A stretch of 64,000 bases of DNA from Butyribacter intestini (GTDB lineage: Bacteria; Bacillota; Clostridia; Lachnospirales; Lachnospiraceae): contig LLKB01000005.1 of the NCBI GenBank assembly GCA_001414325.1, positions 497,352-561,351 of the forward strand, in the 5' to 3' direction. The position numbers were made by a program, and so were the translations under genes. Numbering within the stretch: the stretch's first letter is position 1; each line of letters opens with the position of its first letter. Below the pieces are notes generated by a model. It saw nothing but the letters and a program-made list of their open reading frames with translations. It was not told the origin of the DNA and made no database searches. This document shows, one piece after another, positions 33,433 to 43,861 of this stretch.

Positions 33433-35889
33433 CTACTCCCCTTCACTCAACATCCGACTTACTGTTTCATCTTTTTTTCTATAATATGATATGAGCCTGC
33501 AAACATAAGTAATTCCTACGGTCAATCCGACAGAAACAATTATTTGCCTGCTTGTCAATGTCCCATTTGTAAATGCATATTTTCCTAAAAACATATTTAA
33601 AGCACACGCAAACAAAATGCTACTGCTATATCTAAAAAATACTTTTCTCTGTAACTGAGCATAACTCATTCCAAAACTTCGCAATACCCCATATTCATAT
33701 CTGTGTTTCTCCCAATCTATATAAATACTCAAATTAATATAGATACATATGATAATTGCACAAAACAGCAATATTGTATTACTTAGAACTGATGTATAAG
33801 CTGCCATCAGCTTATCATCACTTTCTCTGTTTTCTGAAGAATCTAACAAGCCTCCCTGTATTGATGCCATTGTAAACATAACATTTTTATCCACTTCTTT
33901 TTGTATAAATAACGGTGCGTCTTTTTTCATTTCTATTGTTATTGTGTTACATCCCAAAACCGTTCTGCTTTTTATAGCTGTTTTCTCATCCATAACTATT
34001 TCTATGCCATTGTACTCTTCACTACTTCCACTAAGCACAGCACCAACATTAAATTTTTCTGAATAAAACCTTACTTTTTTCTCATCACCTCTTATTCCCC
34101 CGAGCCGTATCATCCCATTTTCTTTAATTGACGGATTTGCTATCTCTTTATAGTCCGGCAAAATAACTATACAGGATTTTGATTTATTGTTTTCAAAACA
34201 GGGATTTTTAATTTCTTTCTTTTTCACAAAGTCTTTAAATTCTTTTTCTCTTAAAACTGTCACAAGCACATTATCTGATACCGGCTTGTACTTTTCTGTT
34301 TTAACCGAAACCTGTTTCCACAATCTATTATTTTTTTCTTTAGTTTCGGCATCACTTTCATCTAAAGAATACAATCTGTTTTCTTTTATATAATTTTTAA
34401 AATACTCATCTACATTATTTTTATCCAATAATATTGAACATTGCTTTGTTTCCGCTTCGATGGACATACTTATTTTATCCTTATACTTATCAAATACATT
34501 TAAAACATCAAACCCAAAATACTCTTCTCCATCTGTCCCTATATAATACCCCCTCAACGGATATGCACTTGCATCACTTTTGCTGCACAAATAATACTCA
34601 ATATTTTCTGATTTGCAACTAAAAGTATTCATAAAATAAAATGAAGCAATCGCAAAAAAAATACATACTGTCTGAACAACAATAATACTTATGTCTATTT
34701 TTCTAAATTTGTATTTTCTGTGTTTTCTAAAATTATTATTAGAAAATAACCTGGAATGCTGCTCTGTTCCCATAAGTATAAAATAACTATATATTGAAAT
34801 TACTGCAAATACTATCATCATTATCAAAACATTATTATTTAATGAGCTTAGATAATATCTGCCATATTCCCCAAAAACATTACTTATATATGTGTTGCCA
34901 ATAATCACTGATAATATATATCCTGTCAGCACTCCAAACCATATAAATATCTGCATTATATAAAAGAAAAGTCTTTTTATTTCTTTTGTTGTCATTCCTA
35001 ATACCTGAAATAAATGAAATGTATTTTGATTGCGAATAACAAATGCTCTTATCACTACAGCCTGCTCTAATAATAGCATTATTCCCAGTAAGATAGGATA
35101 CCAAATATTTATATTTATCATATCTTCATTATCACTATATCCATGCCAATGTAGTTTTTCATTAGCACATATAACTTCTTCGGAAATGTTTTGAAATAAG
35201 ACATTTTCTATATCACTCTTTGCTTTTTTAAAATCAAGTTTTTTCTGCAAAATAACTAAAGAGTTTTTTACATCTTTATCATTTTTCTGTCCACATATAA
35301 TTGACGGATATACTTTTGTTTCCAACTCTTTGTCATATGATGTTGATATAACTGATGAATAATTTGAAATAACTCCAGTAACCTTATAATTTATAAATCT
35401 GCCATCCTTTTTTAATTTTATATCAAAAGGTAATTGTGTATTTTCTTTTCCAAATAACTTAAGTAAATATTCTTCGACAACAATCTGATCAGATCCTTTT
35501 ACCCATTTTCCTTTAATCAATTTAAAAGCAAGTGTCGCACCCATATCTTCTGTCATCGTTCCAATAGTTATTTTTTTGTTTGCATATTCTACATTTCCAA
35601 CCACTCCAAAATGTTCATATTTAAAATCACCACATTTTTGCTTTATTTCCTTTTCACTTTCATTATCAATATCCGGTAAAACCATAAGAAATTTTCCATA
35701 TTTGTTTACTGTATTATCCTGCTTTGTCTTTATAATAGTTCCACTAAGCGAACTAACCATAAACATAAATGTAAATCCTACAATAACAGAAACAAAACTA
35801 CAAAGCATCAGCTTTTTTTCATTGCCAATAAGCACCCCTATTAACTTAATTTGTTTTTTTATTTTTTTATTCAACTGTAATCTCACCAT
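33433..35889 (-). CDS. FtsX/MacB-type ABC transporter permease
   Basis: An 818-residue permease with an FtsX-like layout: membrane segment at about 30-50, an outer domain of about 200 residues, three segments (about 265-375), another segment near 400-420, a second outer domain of about 260 residues, then three C-terminal segments. Transporters of this kind move peptides or lipoproteins or sense cell-wall antibiotics (BceB-like), but the two large outer domains differ from BceAB. It overlaps the ATPase gene by 23 bases. ATG 35889 sits right on AAAGG; TTG 35874, with GGTGAG 7 bases before, is a plausible real start. No kinase/regulator pair is adjacent. Confidence 0.8.
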   Translation of the reverse strand: MVRLQLNKKIKKQIKLIGVLIGNEKKLMLCSFVSVIVGFTFMFMVSSLSGTIIKTKQDNTVNKYGKFLMVLPDIDNESEKEIKQKCGDFKYEHFGVVGNVEYANKKITIGTMTEDMGATLAFKLIKGKWVKGSDQIVVEEYLLKLFGKENTQLPFDIKLKKDGRFINYKVTGVISNYSSVISTSYDKELETKVYPSIICGQKNDKDVKNSLVILQKKLDFKKAKSDIENVLFQNISEEVICANEKLHWHGYSDNEDMININIWYPILLGIMLLLEQAVVIRAFVIRNQNTFHLFQVLGMTTKEIKRLFFYIMQIFIWFGVLTGYILSVIIGNTYISNVFGEYGRYYLSSLNNNVLIMMIVFAVISIYSYFILMGTEQHSRLFSNNNFRKHRKYKFRKIDISIIVVQTVCIFFAIASFYFMNTFSCKSENIEYYLCSKSDASAYPLRGYYIGTDGEEYFGFDVLNVFDKYKDKISMSIEAETKQCSILLDKNNVDEYFKNYIKENRLYSLDESDAETKEKNNRLWKQVSVKTEKYKPVSDNVLVTVLREKEFKDFVKKKEIKNPCFENNKSKSCIVILPDYKEIANPSIKENGMIRLGGIRGDEKKVRFYSEKFNVGAVLSGSSEEYNGIEIVMDEKTAIKSRTVLGCNTITIEMKKDAPLFIQKEVDKNVMFTMASIQGGLLDSSENRESDDKLMAAYTSVLSNTILLFCAIIICIYINLSIYIDWEKHRYEYGVLRSFGMSYAQLQRKVFFRYSSSILFACALNMFLGKYAFTNGTLTSRQIIVSVGLTVGITYVCRLISYYRKKDETVSRMLSEGE

Positions 35890-36550
35890 CCTTTATGCGA
35901 ATTGTCTGAGTACAATTCTCCATGAGATTTTCTTCATGTGTAACTATTATATAAGTGGTTTTATATTCTTTGTTTAGTTTACTAAATAATTCCGTTATTA
36001 TCATGGTATTTTCAGAATCAAGATTTCCGGTCGGCTCATCTGCAAACACAATCTTTGGTTTTAAAAGCATCGCTCGGGCTATTGCTACACGCTGTTGTTC
36101 CCCACCAGATAATTGATATGATGTTTTCTTTGTTAATTTATTTATTCCTAATTCCTGTAACAGATACGCATAATATTCCCTGTCATATTTCTTTCCATTA
36201 ATATAAGCAGGACACAAAATATTCTCTTCTACACTTATGCGTGGTATTAAATGATATCCCTGAAACACAAAACCAAAATTATTTCCTCTCAGCTTTGCCA
36301 ATTTACTCTCTCCCATAGAGCCATATCTTTTCCCACAATAATAAACATTTCCCTGAGACGCCTTATCAATACCGGCAAGAATATTTAGAAGTGTTGTTTT
36401 TCCACTACCACTCTTTCCATATATCAAATTGACAGATTCATTTTTTATCTCAATACTTACATGCTTCAATACATTTGTTCTAGAATTTCCGTTTTCATAT
36501 GATTTTGAAATATCATCACATGACAATATTATTTCATCCTTTTTTATCAT
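35867..36550 (-). CDS. ABC transporter ATPase (MacB/LolD type)
   Basis: A 227-residue ATPase that powers the permease gene it overlaps. Walker A is [11 protein letters not shown] (about 44-54), the Q-loop [10 protein letters not shown], signature [14 protein letters not shown], Walker [13 protein letters not shown] and H-loop IVTHE, all intact. The LDSENT ending after GNLD is typical of the antimicrobial peptide/lipoprotein exporter branch. The start ATG follows GGGAAA; a TATAAT box and a dyad lie upstream (36565-36604). Confidence 0.9.
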   Translation of the reverse strand: MIKKDEIILSCDDISKSYENGNSRTNVLKHVSIEIKNESVNLIYGKSGSGKTTLLNILAGIDKASQGNVYYCGKRYGSMGESKLAKLRGNNFGFVFQGYHLIPRISVEENILCPAYINGKKYDREYYAYLLQELGINKLTKKTSYQLSGGEQQRVAIARAMLLKPKIVFADEPTGNLDSENTMIITELFSKLNKEYKTTYIIVTHEENLMENCTQTIRIKDGEITVE

Positions 36551-36564
36551 TATTTCCCACCCGT

Positions 36565-36604
36565 ATTATACTTTATTTTAAAGCTCCGGCTTTTGACCGG
36601 AACT
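36565..36604 (-). promoter_or_regulatory. Promoter with dyad operator before the ABC operon
   Basis: Minus strand: AGTTCCGG-TCAAAAG-CCGGAGCT (one mismatch between arms) ends 12 bases before a perfect TATAAT (36570-36565). The dyad covers the -35 region, the usual place for an activator or repressor of drug-sensing exporters. Which protein binds is unknown. Confidence 0.4.
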
Positions 36605-36707
36605 AATATTAGATTTGCAAATTTTATGCTGTATATTTGTTTCATTCAAACTTTATCATACAAAACATTTTTTGTCAAATAGTTTTGTAATCAAAATATT
36701 ATTTCAA

Positions 36708-36891
36708 GTAACAGTTCAGCCCAAAAAAGATAAGTCAATAATACATGAGCTTGCTCAATGTATTATTGACTTGTTTTTTGGGGCTGAATAGCCTTTCATT
36801 TATGAAATGAAGTAAACACAAGCTGCATAGCAGCGACTGACAGCTTGCTGGCAGGTTTACGAATGTAATAAATGAGAGGCTGAACTGTTAC
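36708..36891. repeat. 184-bp inverted-repeat element, full copy 2 (inverted)
   Basis: Same 14-bp ends and same length as the copy at 32358, in the opposite orientation. The inner stem differs in sequence but still pairs (CAATAATACATGAG / CTCAATGTATTATTG around CTTG), so the structure is kept while bases change. It fills the gap between the chemoreceptor and ABC genes. Confidence 0.85.
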
Positions 36892-36926
36892 AGTTCAACA
36901 ATATTTATTATATCCTTACATTGATA

Positions 36927-38657
36927 TCAAAGCTTTACAAAGCACTCAGTTTCTTTTCTGAGTTTGTCAGATACATTCTGATTTGTATCCATTTCTTTGT
37001 TTACATCATTCATATCTGCAACTAATGAATCAACGCTCATGGCTGCACTTGTCACTCCATCAGCACTTTCCTCTACAGCCTTAGTAATTCCATTTATGGC
37101 ATCGACCATAGATTTTATTGTCTTTTGCATATCATTAGACAATCCGGTAAACTCATCCATTATATTTTTTATATGAGTTGAATCATCATTATACTGCTTA
37201 CCACTGGATACAAAATCATCATAATCAGGAAGTATCGTTTCATCTACATAATCAACAATCTTATTTGATGATGAAATAAGACCTTCAACTGCTGAGATAA
37301 CCATCTCATTTATCTCCTGAATGTTGTTTGCCGTATTTCTGCTGGATTCTGCAAGCTCTCTTATCTCATCTGCAACAACCGCAAAGCCTTTTCCTGCCTC
37401 GCCCGCCCTTGCAGCCTCGATAGAGGCATTTAACGCAAGAAGATTTGTCTGACTTGATATACTTAAAATATCTGAGGTAAGCTGTGATATTTTTTCAACC
37501 TTTTTGCTTTCTTTCATTGCATTCTTAAGTTCTTCGATAATAGAGCCTACCATCTTAGTTGTCTCATCCTTGTTTGCCTGAGCAGTCTCCTGAAGCTTTA
37601 TCGCTCTCTCATTCATCTCATTGGAATAATCTACTACATTGCCTGTCTCAACCGTCATCTTGTCAACCTTAGTATTTGCAACAGCAGTATTTTCATCTAT
37701 ATTTTTCACCGTTGCGGCAACCTCTTCCATTGTAGCAGAAAGTTCTTCCATAACAGCCGATATATCACAGGCACTTCCATTCGCCGTATTTACTTTACCT
37801 ACAACATTACCTACCGTCTCATCAAGCTGTTTTGAATTTGATGTTATCTTTTGCATTATAGTCTGAAGTTTTTCTATAAATACATTGATATTTGTCGCAA
37901 CTTTGCCGATTTCATCTTTTCTGTTAATGTTTATTCTCTTTGTGAGATCTCCTCTGTCCTGATTTATCTCATCTATAATAACACCAAGCTCTTTGTCTAT
38001 CTTTTTTAACGGTTTTATGACAATAAGCTCAATACATAATACTACTGCTATTATAATTATAATAACCATGATAAATGCAGTTGTGATAACTAAATTTGCC
38101 TGTGAACTCTTAGCCGAAAAATCTCTTACCTGTGATTTTGTTATCTTATCATTTGACGCTATCATTTTATCTGCCATACTTTCAACAGCAGTACCATATT
38201 TGCCAAGTGTTCTGTTTGCATCCTCAAGTGCTGTCATAGCATCTGTCGAAGCAATCTCTCGTATCTCATCGACCTTTTTTTCATATGTCCGGTAATTAGC
38301 TTCTAATGTATCAAGCTGTTTTTCCAGTTCATCCGACTGGAGCATGGTATTCAATTTTTTAAGATATGATTCTGTATCATTCTTTAATCTGGTTATGTTC
38401 TTGACAACACTTTCACGCTGTGAATCCTGAGTGATAAGACAATATGACATTACTTCCTTTTGCATCTCGATAACATTTGATTTGACTGCATCAAGACAAC
38501 TTACACTGTTTATCTGCTTTTGAGCTATATTTTTACTTACATTACTCACACTCCTTAGCGAAACACCTGTCATTGCAAGTGACACCATACTGCATATTCC
38601 AAGTATCAATACCGGAATCACAAGATAAATCCTTACACTCCTAAACTTCATACTCAT
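36927..38657 (-). CDS. Methyl-accepting chemotaxis protein
   Basis: A 576-residue chemoreceptor: TM1 at about 7-29, a four-helix outer domain (30-180), TM2 at about 187-212, HAMP (about 213-265) and a long cytoplasmic coiled coil. The signalling tip is intact ([17 protein letters not shown], then [21 protein letters not shown]). The outer domain is helical and has no Cache-type motif, so ligand unknown. It supports motility in the host organism. Start ATG 38657 has AGAGGT before it. It sits 46 bases downstream of the greA stop, so co-transcription with greA is possible. Confidence 0.93.
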   Translation of the reverse strand: MSMKFRSVRIYLVIPVLILGICSMVSLAMTGVSLRSVSNVSKNIAQKQINSVSCLDAVKSNVIEMQKEVMSYCLITQDSQRESVVKNITRLKNDTESYLKKLNTMLQSDELEKQLDTLEANYRTYEKKVDEIREIASTDAMTALEDANRTLGKYGTAVESMADKMIASNDKITKSQVRDFSAKSSQANLVITTAFIMVIIIIIAVVLCIELIVIKPLKKIDKELGVIIDEINQDRGDLTKRININRKDEIGKVATNINVFIEKLQTIMQKITSNSKQLDETVGNVVGKVNTANGSACDISAVMEELSATMEEVAATVKNIDENTAVANTKVDKMTVETGNVVDYSNEMNERAIKLQETAQANKDETTKMVGSIIEELKNAMKESKKVEKISQLTSDILSISSQTNLLALNASIEAARAGEAGKGFAVVADEIRELAESSRNTANNIQEINEMVISAVEGLISSSNKIVDYVDETILPDYDDFVSSGKQYNDDSTHIKNIMDEFTGLSNDMQKTIKSMVDAINGITKAVEESADGVTSAAMSVDSLVADMNDVNKEMDTNQNVSDKLRKETECFVKL

Positions 38658-38703
38658 AATATTACCTCTTTCTCTATAGTCTGTTCTTATCTATAGTCTT
38701 CTC

Positions 38704-39204
38704 TTAATAACTACTTATTTTTTCTGATTCATCATCACTCTTATCAATATTTCTGATAACAGCATAATAACCATCTGAATCATTTATTTTTATATACACT
38801 CTGTCTCCAACCTTGTGCTTCATAAGACTTCTTCCTATCGGGGACTCAATGCTTACCATATTGTTTATCGCATCAGATCTTATAGTCGTTACTATCTTAA
38901 AACATTCTTCCATATCATCTTCTTCTATATAAATAGTAACAGAATCATTTAATCCGACCTGACTTTCATCAGAATCATCTTCAATAATCTTTGCAGTTTT
39001 TATCATCTTTTCAAGATACCTGATACGACTCTCATTTCTGTTTTTGAACTGCTTTGCCGCCTTGTATTCAAAATTCTCACTCAAGTCTCCCTGTGCTCTT
39101 GCCTCTTTAACATCCTCAAGTGCCTGTTTTCTGACAACAAGTTTTCTTTCTTCCACCTCCTTCTTCATTTTTTCAACATCTTTTCTGGTCAATCTGTCAT
39201 ACAC
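38704..39204 (-). CDS. GreA-like transcription elongation factor
   Basis: A 166-residue GreA/GreB-type factor that rescues backtracked RNA polymerase by stimulating transcript cleavage. The N-terminal coiled coil carries the tip motif GDLSENFEYKAAK with the acidic pair, and the C-terminal FKBP-like domain has SPIGRSLMKHKVGD. Slightly longer than canonical GreA (about 158), with an acidic serine-rich tail (SDDESEKISSY). It could be a second GreA paralogue and not the main one. ATG follows GGAG at 13 bases, a little long. Confidence 0.88.
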   Translation of the reverse strand: MYDRLTRKDVEKMKKEVEERKLVVRKQALEDVKEARAQGDLSENFEYKAAKQFKNRNESRIRYLEKMIKTAKIIEDDSDESQVGLNDSVTIYIEEDDMEECFKIVTTIRSDAINNMVSIESPIGRSLMKHKVGDRVYIKINDSDGYYAVIRNIDKSDDESEKISSY

Positions 39205-39485
39205 GAAAACATCTCCTTCAATCTTTTAATCATATACATATATTAACATTATTTTTTAGAAAAAACTATAGTATTTTATATATTGTTAAACTTTTTGGTA
39301 ACAATTCATTGCCGGACAACAATGCAAATCTCAAATGCATTTCACCACATAACAAAATCAATCAATCAAAATCTGTTTTATGTAACACACAAAAAAATCA
39401 TGAATATATTCTTATTAAAAGTAGAGTATTACAACTTTTTGCAATATATCTTCTTTAATTTTATTTATATACAGGAGGAAAATTT
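39205..39485. other. Divergent intergenic region greA / DUF11 gene
   Basis: 281 AT-rich bases between divergent genes. It must hold both promoters, but I cannot pick either with confidence; AGGAGGAAAATTT directly before 39486 is the only clear signal. No repeat family seen elsewhere in the window occurs here. Confidence 0.4.
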
Positions 39486-40340
39486 ATGGCACTCTTTTTT
39501 AATCAGGCTACCCTTTCACACAATGGAACATCAACAGTTTCAAACATCACTACCGGAGAAATCATCGAAGCCTTAACAGCAACAAAAACAGCCGTTGTAC
39601 CGACTTACAACGCCAACAGCACCATAACTTATGTCCTTAGTCTATTAAATTCAAGTCAGGCAGCAATATCAGGTCTTACAATCACTGATACACTTGGTTC
39701 TTACCCATTTGGTGCCCTCACTTTAAAACCGCTTGACTATATTGAGGGTTCAGTCAAATACTATATAAACGGTGTATTACAGGCGGCTCCTGCTGCCACA
39801 ACCATTCCTGAACTTGCTTTTTCAAATATAACTGTTCCCGCAGGCGGCAATACCACTATCATATATGATGCAAAAATAAACAATTTCGCTCCTTTGTCAA
39901 CAGACTCTACAATTACAAATACAGCATCAATATCAGGCAATGATATTGCAAATCCTGTTACGGCTGCTGAAACAATTTCTACTGAAAATGGAACAAACTT
40001 AAGTATAAACAAATCCCTCTCACCTACAACAATTACAGAAAACGGTCAGATAACTTATACTTTTGTAATAGAAAACTTTGGCAATACTGCCGCTGCTGCT
40101 GAGGATCTGCTTAGTATCTCGGATGTATTTACACCGGCTCTCAACAATATTTCCGTGACTTACAACTCTGCACCATGGGCTGAAACAGGCAACTACACAT
40201 ATGATGCCACTACAGGAAGTTTTGAAACTGTTGCCGGTAAAATAACAGTTCCCGCTGCCACATACACACAGGATCCTGCAACCGGAGCCTGGAGTATAGC
40301 ACCGGGAACAACAACCATCACTATTACAGGACGAATCTAA
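39486..40340 (+). CDS. DUF11 repeat protein without a signal peptide
   Basis: A 284-residue protein with two DUF11-type beta-sandwich repeats: about 28-155 (TYVLSLLNSSQAAISGLTITDTLG) and 165-284 (TENGQITYTFVIENFGN). DUF11 domains usually lie in large surface proteins with a signal peptide and wall anchor. Here the protein starts directly with MALFFNQATLSHNGTSTVSN, with no signal, anchor or sorting motif, and is almost free of Lys/Arg and rich in Thr, Asn and Ala. Such composition suggests a secreted or spore-surface structural protein exported or assembled unconventionally; this is inference. The stop codon lies in the loop of a hairpin (40328-40351). Confidence 0.7.
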   Translation: MALFFNQATLSHNGTSTVSNITTGEIIEALTATKTAVVPTYNANSTITYVLSLLNSSQAAISGLTITDTLGSYPFGALTLKPLDYIEGSVKYYINGVLQAAPAATTIPELAFSNITVPAGGNTTIIYDAKINNFAPLSTDSTITNTASISGNDIANPVTAAETISTENGTNLSINKSLSPTTITENGQITYTFVIENFGNTAAAAEDLLSISDVFTPALNNISVTYNSAPWAETGNYTYDATTGSFETVAGKITVPAATYTQDPATGAWSIAPGTTTITITGRI

Positions 40341-40351
40341 GGATTCGTCCT
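40328..40351 (+). terminator. Hairpin enclosing the DUF11 stop codon
   Basis: AGGACGAATC and GATTCGTCCT form a 10-bp stem whose loop contains the TAA stop; GATTCGTCC recurs 11 bases later (40362-40370). There is no T-run, so termination efficiency is uncertain; it may instead protect the 3' end or affect translation ending. Confidence 0.5.
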
Positions 40352-40395
40352 AGAATCTAACGATTCGTCCCCAAATTTACTGTTTCATTCCGGAA

Positions 40396-41883
40396 CTAAT
40401 TTTCCTGAATATCGTCTATTGTTATCTTACTTTCGTGTGGTATTGGTTTCCACTCGACTTTCTTAAAGAGCGCTATGTATTTTACATAGCGTTCTATCAC
40501 ATCATAGAGAGGCCATGTAAGACAATATAATACTTTTTTCCAAAAACTTACTTTTTGGATTCGTTTTCTTTCTATTATAAATATGTATATTGCCATCCAT
40601 ATATTTGCAAGATACATCCCTATTCTGTAGAAAATTCTCATCCATATAACAAGCAAAACGCATATCGCATATGACTTCCATCCCGGTTCAAGATTTATGG
40701 TAACATTTCCCGTGAACTGTCTGACAAGCTTTGAAAGCCATGTACCGTTTCTGAATATATACATCTGTCCGCCTGCATTGTAAATGGTGAAAGGAAATAA
40801 AAATAAATTCCAGAAAAGCCACTTAAATGCGGTAACTATCTGTTTTGGCAGAAGCTGTGCAAAAGTATCAAACGACATAAATCTGTGTCTTATGGTACGC
40901 CATAAAAATCTGTACCATGTATCATCTTTTTCCCACTTTGTATTTTTGTCTATAAAAATATTTTTAAATAATCCCCAGCCACTTTCCCCAAATGCCTGAA
41001 GATGTCCCTTAGCCCATCTTAAACGCTGGCGCAAAGCAACTTTTAAGCTTGTAGGCTGCTCATCATAAAATATCGCATCGTTGTTATATGAAATCTCATA
41101 GCCATTTACCACGCAGTCGGCTGTCAGTGATCTATCCTCTGTAAGTGATGTATATTTCCAGCCGTCCTTTACTATCTCATTTGCGAACAAAAATCCAGTA
41201 CCCTGAATATTCGTAGCAAGATGAAGAAATGATCTTGTGCGGTGACGCTGTCTTATCGAACGGAGCCAATGAATTGCATAAAGTGATGCTATCCATCCCT
41301 CAGTAAGATTTTTTGTACTTCTATATGATGTGATTATCTTCTCCCCTGCATCAAATGAATCGTTCATTCTTGATATGTAATCTCTTTTTAAAAGATTATC
41401 AGAGTCAAATATAAAATACCCCTCAAATGACTGTATTCCATAATCTTTTTCAATCTGCTCAAAAAGATATTTAAGACCAAATCCCTTTGTCCTCTCATCA
41501 GGATTATTATGCTCATAACAGATTGCACCAAGCTCTTGTGCTATCTTTGCCGTATTATCCGTACAGTTGTCAGCAACGACAAAAATCGTTAAGAGTTCCT
41601 GCGGATAATCCTGCTTTTTTATGCTGTTTATAAGATTTCCTATAACAGGCTCCTCATTTCTAGCCGGAATAAGCACCGCATATTTGTGATTATTCTTAGC
41701 CGGTTTAAACTTTCTTGTACAGAAAAGCCCTATTATCATATATGGAACATTATGTATGCTCAATATTTTCATAAACATCCCGATAGCCGTAAACAAAAAC
41801 AGGCTGGGAGTATAAATATTGCCTAAAAAATGTCCTATATCGTCTATAATTCCAACACTTAACAACACATTTGTAATATTCAT
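40396..41883 (-). CDS. Processive GT2 glycosyltransferase, membrane-bound
   Basis: A GT2 enzyme of about 495 residues with an N-terminal hydrophobic region (about 22-56), a catalytic domain and two or more C-terminal membrane stretches. Catalytic marks: AVLIPARNEE, VVADNCTDNT, Asp160-x-Asp162 in FDSDN, TED (248-250) and the processive QRLRW motif (286-290), as in cellulose or hyaluronan synthases. It lies 35 bases downstream of the LtaS-like gene, so together they may build a glycopolymer or glycolipid of the cell envelope. The frame opens at 41895, but the codons there form the GGAGAG site for ATG 41883. The sugar donor is unknown. Confidence 0.85.
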   Translation of the reverse strand: MNITNVLLSVGIIDDIGHFLGNIYTPSLFLFTAIGMFMKILSIHNVPYMIIGLFCTRKFKPAKNNHKYAVLIPARNEEPVIGNLINSIKKQDYPQELLTIFVVADNCTDNTAKIAQELGAICYEHNNPDERTKGFGLKYLFEQIEKDYGIQSFEGYFIFDSDNLLKRDYISRMNDSFDAGEKIITSYRSTKNLTEGWIASLYAIHWLRSIRQRHRTRSFLHLATNIQGTGFLFANEIVKDGWKYTSLTEDRSLTADCVVNGYEISYNNDAIFYDEQPTSLKVALRQRLRWAKGHLQAFGESGWGLFKNIFIDKNTKWEKDDTWYRFLWRTIRHRFMSFDTFAQLLPKQIVTAFKWLFWNLFLFPFTIYNAGGQMYIFRNGTWLSKLVRQFTGNVTINLEPGWKSYAICVLLVIWMRIFYRIGMYLANIWMAIYIFIIERKRIQKVSFWKKVLYCLTWPLYDVIERYVKYIALFKKVEWKPIPHESKITIDDIQEN

Positions 41884-41918
41884 TATTCTCTCCACTCCAT
41901 AATACTTTTGTATCTTTT

Positions 41919-43850
41919 TTATTTATAATCTTTCAAAAAGTCATATTTTAATGTAAGATCATTCTTCTTAATAAGTTCACTCACAATACTGCTCTTTTTC
42001 TCAATCTGAGTTTTAGATATTCCTACACCATTAGTCACCTTGCCATCAGCTACATACGCATTTCCATCATACCAGCTTGAATCTGCGAAAAAAGCCAACG
42101 AACTATAGTCATTTGAAAGAATATCCTTACCTATATAATAGTTACTATTGTAATCAATACCAAAAAGATTTAGTACAGTAGGCAAAATATTCATCTGCAT
42201 ATTTGTCCTGTCAATCTTTTCTGCTTTCATGTCACTGCTCCATATAAAAAATGGTGTACGATTTATAAGATTATTATCAGTTTCTTTGTATTTATCAAGC
42301 ACAGACTTGTCATTTATGGTATAAAGATAATGATCTGCATAAGCCACTATAACTGTATTATCATATAGATTATTATCCTTTAAAGCCTGCATCAGAAGTC
42401 CAACCATATAATCAGTTTCACCAACCATAAGATCTGCCACCTGCTCCTCAGAAAGTTTTGGAATTTTTCCTTTTCCATACTTCATCTCAGCTACAAGCTT
42501 TCCAACTTCCTTTTCAGTCGTAAATGGCGTATGTGGCGTATAGGATATAATATAGTCAACAAATCTTTCACTGCCTTTAAACATTTTATTATAGAAAGTT
42601 TTATTCTCAATAAGCTTTCTATCAAGCTCATAACTAAGGTCATTTTTATCTTTACTGTCAAGTATATCCTTAAGACCATAATAATTGTCATAACCCCAGC
42701 TCTTATAGTTTATTCCTCTGGAATAAAACTCACTGCTGTTCATATGAAAAGCATTGACTGCATATCCCTCTTTTTTAAACAGTTTCGCCATGGTATTATT
42801 GAATGTATTCTTATTAAATGTATATACATTTTCATTATATGAAATAGGTGTCGTAAAACCTGTATTCACAGCAAACTCTGAATTAAAAGTCGAACCACCT
42901 CCGGTATAAATAGAATAGTGATCCGTAAAATCAATGGACTCATTCTTGAGTTTATATAGATTTGGTGTGTTCTTCTTTGTCAGAAGCCATTCATCCATAC
43001 CCTCCAGCTGCAAAAAAATCACATTCTTTCCTTTTAGCATACCGGTATATTTATTTGGCTTTTTCTCATCTTTCGCCTCATATATGTTTTTAAGGAATTT
43101 TCTGTCACTGTCACTTATCTTTTCCTTTGGCTTTAAAAAAGTTATATATAAATTTCTTAAAGTATATTCATAAAGTCCGGCAACTTTCATACTCTTATTT
43201 GTATCACTAAATTCATTATAAACATTTCTTGCTTTTTTAAAGCTGTTCCACTTAAGATTTTTGTTTCCGCTTCCCATTGTAACCGGGATAATCAGATGCA
43301 GACATATAAATATTACAACTGCAGCTAAAAGTTTTTTCCACTGAAAACACTCACCTTTTTTCATGTTTTTTACCGCCACAATCGCAAGTACAAATATAAA
43401 AATTGCAAGAATATATACATAAACCGGTGTATTTTTTATAGTATCAGCTATATAAGAACTTCCCTCACTTGCCAGCTCCAGCAGAGAAAAATTAAAATAA
43501 AAGTTCGTGAGAGAATAATATACAGCATTAGTCAGAAACATCACAAAACTTATAATAAACATAAGGAAGTAAAAAATCTTTCCTATAACCCCCTTAAGAT
43601 ATTTTGCTAATGCAATAAACAGCCCTGTCCATATTATTGTAAAAAGATTTGGCTGAATATAATATGCCGGATAAAAATCTATTTTGTATCCCATGATACG
43701 GATACTTAAATCCATGATAAAAAAAGGCAGAAACATCAGAATCTCAATTTTGTGTGATGCAATAAATCTCAAAAAACTGCTGCCTTTAGAACTGCTTCCC
43801 AAACCCGAAAAACTAAGTCCGTGTTTTCTTTTAAATCCATATAAACTCAT
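41919..43850 (-). CDS. LtaS-like alkaline-phosphatase-fold synthase
   Basis: A 643-residue membrane enzyme with five membrane segments (about 34-52, 66-84, 91-112, 142-160, 173-192) and an outer sulfatase-fold domain. Metal and catalytic residues: Glu283 in FLQLEGMDEW, Thr321 in TGGGSTFNSEF (the phosphoglycerol-accepting Thr of LtaS) and ADH in VIAYADHYL. LtaS transfers glycerol phosphate from phosphatidylglycerol to a glycolipid to grow lipoteichoic acid; related enzymes add phosphoglycerol or phosphoethanolamine to other glycans. The sequence between fold and membrane is variable, so the exact product is unsure. The leader is shared with the fucosidase (43862-43916). Confidence 0.88.
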   Translation of the reverse strand: MSLYGFKRKHGLSFSGLGSSSKGSSFLRFIASHKIEILMFLPFFIMDLSIRIMGYKIDFYPAYYIQPNLFTIIWTGLFIALAKYLKGVIGKIFYFLMFIISFVMFLTNAVYYSLTNFYFNFSLLELASEGSSYIADTIKNTPVYVYILAIFIFVLAIVAVKNMKKGECFQWKKLLAAVVIFICLHLIIPVTMGSGNKNLKWNSFKKARNVYNEFSDTNKSMKVAGLYEYTLRNLYITFLKPKEKISDSDRKFLKNIYEAKDEKKPNKYTGMLKGKNVIFLQLEGMDEWLLTKKNTPNLYKLKNESIDFTDHYSIYTGGGSTFNSEFAVNTGFTTPISYNENVYTFNKNTFNNTMAKLFKKEGYAVNAFHMNSSEFYSRGINYKSWGYDNYYGLKDILDSKDKNDLSYELDRKLIENKTFYNKMFKGSERFVDYIISYTPHTPFTTEKEVGKLVAEMKYGKGKIPKLSEEQVADLMVGETDYMVGLLMQALKDNNLYDNTVIVAYADHYLYTINDKSVLDKYKETDNNLINRTPFFIWSSDMKAEKIDRTNMQMNILPTVLNLFGIDYNSNYYIGKDILSNDYSSLAFFADSSWYDGNAYVADGKVTNGVGISKTQIEKKSSIVSELIKKNDLTLKYDFLKDYK

Positions 43851-43861
43851 AATGCTCCCCG

